DNA of 64,000 nucleotides from Veillonellaceae bacterium (lineage in GTDB: Bacteria; Bacillota_C; Negativicutes; UBA1444): NCBI GenBank assembly GCA_012798135.1, contig JAAZNU010000049.1:1-64000 (forward strand), in the 5' to 3' direction. How positions within the stretch are numbered: the stretch's first letter is position 1; each line of letters opens with the position of its first letter. The position numbers were made by a program, and so were the translations under genes. Shown here one piece after another: positions 61,834-64,000 of this stretch. Under the pieces are notes generated by a model that worked only from the letters and a program-made list of their open reading frames with translations, had not been told where the DNA came from and did not search any database.

Positions 61834-62918
61834 AGGAAGTGGACATTGTTGTAATCGGCGGCGGACCAGCCGGTCTGTCGGCGGCGGTTCATGCGGCGAA
61901 AATGGGCGCCGGCGTCTTGTTGCTGGAACGGTCCCAGGCGTTGGGTGGTCAGTTAGTCAAGCAGACTCATAAATTTTTTGGGTCCCGCCAAGAGTTTGCC
62001 GGCGAACGCGGTTTTGTCATCGCCCATACCTTGATGGAACAAATCGGCCAGCAAGACAACATTGAAGTTTGGACAAATGCCACCGCGCTTGGTTACTATC
62101 CGGATGGAATCCTCACCGTTAAACGGAACGAAACCTTTCGCACGCTTCGTCCCCGTAAATTGATCGTAACCACTGGCGCTTCGGAAAAGACCCTGGCTTT
62201 TCCGAACAATGATTTGCCGGGAATCTACGGCGCGGGCGCTGTGCAGACTCTGATGAATCTGTACGGAGTCATGCCGGCCAAACGGGTGCTTATGGTCGGC
62301 GCCGGCAATATTGGCGTCATAGTTGCTTATCAACTGCTCCAGGCCGGGGTGGAAGTAGTGGCGGTCATCGAGGCGGCGCCGCGGATCGGCGGCTATTGGG
62401 TTCATGCGTCAAAAATCCGGCGCTGTGGGGTGCCGATTTTAACCGGCCACACCATCCGGCAGGCGCATGGAACGACGCAGTTAACAGGGGTCACCGTCTG
62501 TCGGCTGGACGAAAAATGGAACATGATTCCCGGTACCGATACTTTGTTCGAAGTGGATGGCCTTTGTCTGGCAGTTGGTCTTAGCCCGCTGACGGAGCTT
62601 TTATGGCAGGCTGGCTGCAAAATGAATTATGTGCCGGAGTTGGGCGGCTACGTTCCCTGGCGCAATGAAGATTTGCAAACGACGCATAAAAACGTGTATG
62701 TTGCCGGCGACGTAGCGGGAGTGGAAGAAGCTTCGGCCGCCATGGTGGAAGGGAAACTAGCCGGCCTGGCCGCCGCGTTCGCCCTGAATCGCCAGACAGC
62801 GGATTTTGCGGCGGACTATCGGGCGGCGAAACAGCAACTGAATGCGCTGCGATCCGGCCCGCTGAGCGCGAAGGTTTGCAATGGCTTATGCAAAGTGATG
62901 CTGGAGGAGGCGATGTAA
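61830..62918 (+). CDS. FAD/NAD-dependent oxidoreductase subunit (HcnB/LhpE-like alpha)
   Basis: 362 residues. Two Rossmann sites: FAD-binding VVIGGGPAGLSAAVHAA at the N-terminus and a second VLMVGAGNIGVIVAYQLLQ at about 155, with the FAD-closing NVYVAGDVAG near 300. It belongs to the pyridine-nucleotide-disulfide-like flavoproteins found as alpha subunits of hydrogen cyanide synthase, D-hydroxyproline dehydrogenase and dye-linked proline dehydrogenase. It probably relays electrons between the DadA-like subunit and the Fe-S proteins. GTG start overlaps the previous stop. Confidence 0.87.
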   Translation: MKEVDIVVIGGGPAGLSAAVHAAKMGAGVLLLERSQALGGQLVKQTHKFFGSRQEFAGERGFVIAHTLMEQIGQQDNIEVWTNATALGYYPDGILTVKRNETFRTLRPRKLIVTTGASEKTLAFPNNDLPGIYGAGAVQTLMNLYGVMPAKRVLMVGAGNIGVIVAYQLLQAGVEVVAVIEAAPRIGGYWVHASKIRRCGVPILTGHTIRQAHGTTQLTGVTVCRLDEKWNMIPGTDTLFEVDGLCLAVGLSPLTELLWQAGCKMNYVPELGGYVPWRNEDLQTTHKNVYVAGDVAGVEEASAAMVEGKLAGLAAAFALNRQTADFAADYRAAKQQLNALRSGPLSAKVCNGLCKVMLEEAM

Positions 62919-62919
62919 C

Positions 62920-63414
62920 ATGTTGGCGATTGATGGAACGGCGACCGCCGAAGACCTGCAGGCGGTGTTACCAACGCCGGACCGACGGCGGCGCGGTGCG
63001 GTGGCCGTGATTGAATGCTTTCAGGAAATCCCCTGCAATCCCTGCGCCGACGCCTGTCCGCGCGGAGCCATCACCATGCCGGAAAATATCAGCCAACGCC
63101 CCGTCTTTGATCCGGACAAGTGCAATGGTTGCGGGGTCTGCGTCGGTAGATGTCCGGGGCTGGCCATTTTCGTGGTGGATTATTCCTATGGCAAGGATAC
63201 GGCGTTATTGAAAATCCCTTACGAATTCCGGCCGCTGCCACAGGCCGGCGACACCGTGACAGCCCTGGACCGGCAGGGAGCTGCCGTCGGATTGGCGCGT
63301 GTACTCAAAGTTCAGGAACAAAAGAATCGGACCACGATTATCTGGTTGGCGGTATCGGCGGCTATGGCGTCGACAGTGCGCAATATCCGTTTGGTTGGGG
63401 AGGTACAAGCATGA
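62920..63414 (+). CDS. 4Fe-4S ferredoxin-type subunit
   Basis: 164 residues. Two iron-sulfur motifs: an atypical one with cysteines in IECFQEIPCNPCADACP and a regular CNGCGVCVGRCP at about 68-79. The C-terminal half has no known fold that I recognise. It is probably the electron-exit subunit of the dehydrogenase. ATG 9 nt after GGAGGAGG; its stop overlaps the next gene. Confidence 0.83.
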   Translation: MLAIDGTATAEDLQAVLPTPDRRRRGAVAVIECFQEIPCNPCADACPRGAITMPENISQRPVFDPDKCNGCGVCVGRCPGLAIFVVDYSYGKDTALLKIPYEFRPLPQAGDTVTALDRQGAAVGLARVLKVQEQKNRTTIIWLAVSAAMASTVRNIRLVGEVQA

Positions 63415-63686
63415 GCGACGATATCATCGTTTGTCGTTGTGAAGATATCAAGTTGTCGGAGATTCAAGAACATATCGCGCAAGGAGCGCATACCACCGAA
63501 GAAATCAAGCGCCGTTGCCGTTGCGGCATGGGATCTTGCCAGGGACGGACCTGCATGCCGATCGTGGCGCAGGAACTAGCGAAGGCGACTGGAAAACCAG
63601 TAGGCGAAATTTCGCTGCCGACGTTCCGGCAACCGACGGCAGCGATCAAGCTGGGAGCGCTAACGGGAGGTGACGGCGATGACTGA
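63411..63686 (+). CDS. BFD-like (2Fe-2S) protein
   Basis: 91 residues. The bacterioferritin-associated-ferredoxin-like domain has cysteines CRCED near the N-terminus and CRCGMGSCQGRTC at about 36-48. This module is the C-terminal domain of HcnB-type subunits in other bacteria but is a separate gene here. ATG overlaps the upstream stop by 4 nt and the 3' end overlaps the next gene by 8 nt. Confidence 0.86.
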   Translation: MSDDIIVCRCEDIKLSEIQEHIAQGAHTTEEIKRRCRCGMGSCQGRTCMPIVAQELAKATGKPVGEISLPTFRQPTAAIKLGALTGGDGDD

Positions 63687-64000
63687 TACGGCGGACGTAG
63701 TAGTTATCGGCGGTGGAATTGTCGGCTGTTCGATTGCCTACAATCTGGCCCGCCTGGGCGCCGGCCGGGTGATTCTGCTGGAACGGGGCTATCTGGCCAG
63801 CGGCTCGACCGGGCGCTGCGGCGCCGGCACGCGGATGCAGTGGGGAACGGAAACGAACTGCCTATTGTCGCGGGAAAGCACCCATATGCTTGAACACCTG
63901 GCCGAGCTGTTGGAAGTCGATGTCGATATCGAATTGCATCAAGGCGGCTATTTGATGCCGGCGTACACTGAAAAAATGGCCAGCCAGTTTAAACAGAATC
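63679..64000 (+). CDS. DadA-like FAD-dependent amino-acid dehydrogenase (partial)
   Basis: Only the first 107 residues are in the window. ADVVVIGGGIVGCSIAYNLA is the FAD-binding fold, followed by ASGSTGRCGAGTRMQWGT, typical of the DAO/DadA family beta subunits (sarcosine oxidase beta, D-hydroxyproline or proline dehydrogenase beta). It is the likely catalytic subunit oxidising an amino or imino acid. GGGAGGTG lies 6 nt before the ATG. The 3' end is cut by the window edge. Confidence 0.86.
   Translation, partial: MTDTADVVVIGGGIVGCSIAYNLARLGAGRVILLERGYLASGSTGRCGAGTRMQWGTETNCLLSRESTHMLEHLAELLEVDVDIELHQGGYLMPAYTEKMASQFKQN

Overview
The window looks like chromosome from a diderm (outer-membrane) Firmicute of the class Negativicutes, probably near Sporomusaceae; this is inference from content, not a database match. 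Firmicute signs: two T-box leaders (thrS, pheST), an infC-rpmI-rplT operon with an attenuator, mutS2, pgeF-yggS-sepF-proC-ylmH-divIVA, a SpoIID-family protein, and frequent TTG/GTG starts behind strong Shine-Dalgarno sites. Diderm sign: an aas-lplT lysophospholipid recycling pair. GC is moderately high and even, and almost everything is on the + strand except nagZ and a class A PBP.

Layout. 172-6840: amino-sugar (MurNAc) uptake and recycling operon (MTH1187-type small protein, murP-like PTS, mupG, murQ, nagA) ending in a sigma-54 activator. 6827-8325: inverted-repeat activator site, terminator, near-perfect -24/-12 promoter and a cyuA-like cysteine desulfidase gene. 8417-13776: membrane-anchored hydrolase, SDR, Aas, LplT. 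13836-24167: T-box/thrS, a diguanylate cyclase with a hemerythrin domain, infC-rpmI-rplT (AUU start, attenuator), class II aldolase, Trk/Ktr potassium uptake, an rRNA methyltransferase and a 31-codon YqzL-like gene. 24168-33801: T-box/pheST, zapA, U32 peptidase, mutS2, DUF2148. 33910-37376 (minus): nagZ and PBP1A. 37481-48522: yebC, ruvCAB, queH, two palindromic repeats, DUF2905, spoIID-like, queA, tgt, yajC, a PP2C phosphatase and secDF. 48619-53200: nrdR-nrdD-nrdG, with a 481-residue intein in NrdD. 53315-59535: radical SAM protein and the division cluster. 59689-64000: a second sigma-54 activator and its likely target, an operon for a multi-subunit flavin/iron-sulfur amino-acid dehydrogenase that runs off the window end.

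How the genes work together. Peptidoglycan turnover recurs: NagZ and PBP1A act outside, and MurP, MupG, MurQ and NagA turn MurNAc-containing sugars into GlcN-6-P. Queuosine (QueH, QueA, Tgt), Holliday junction resolution (RuvABC) and protein export (YajC, SecDF) form contiguous blocks. Both sigma-54 activators show the same layout: activator gene, inverted repeats at its 3' end, intrinsic terminator, -24/-12 promoter, catabolic target. The most unusual items are the NrdD intein with a degenerate endonuclease, the two activator-target modules, the hydrolase-SDR-Aas-LplT operon, a SpoIID-family protein without its catalytic glutamate, a probably leaderless radical SAM gene and the palindromic repeats after queH.
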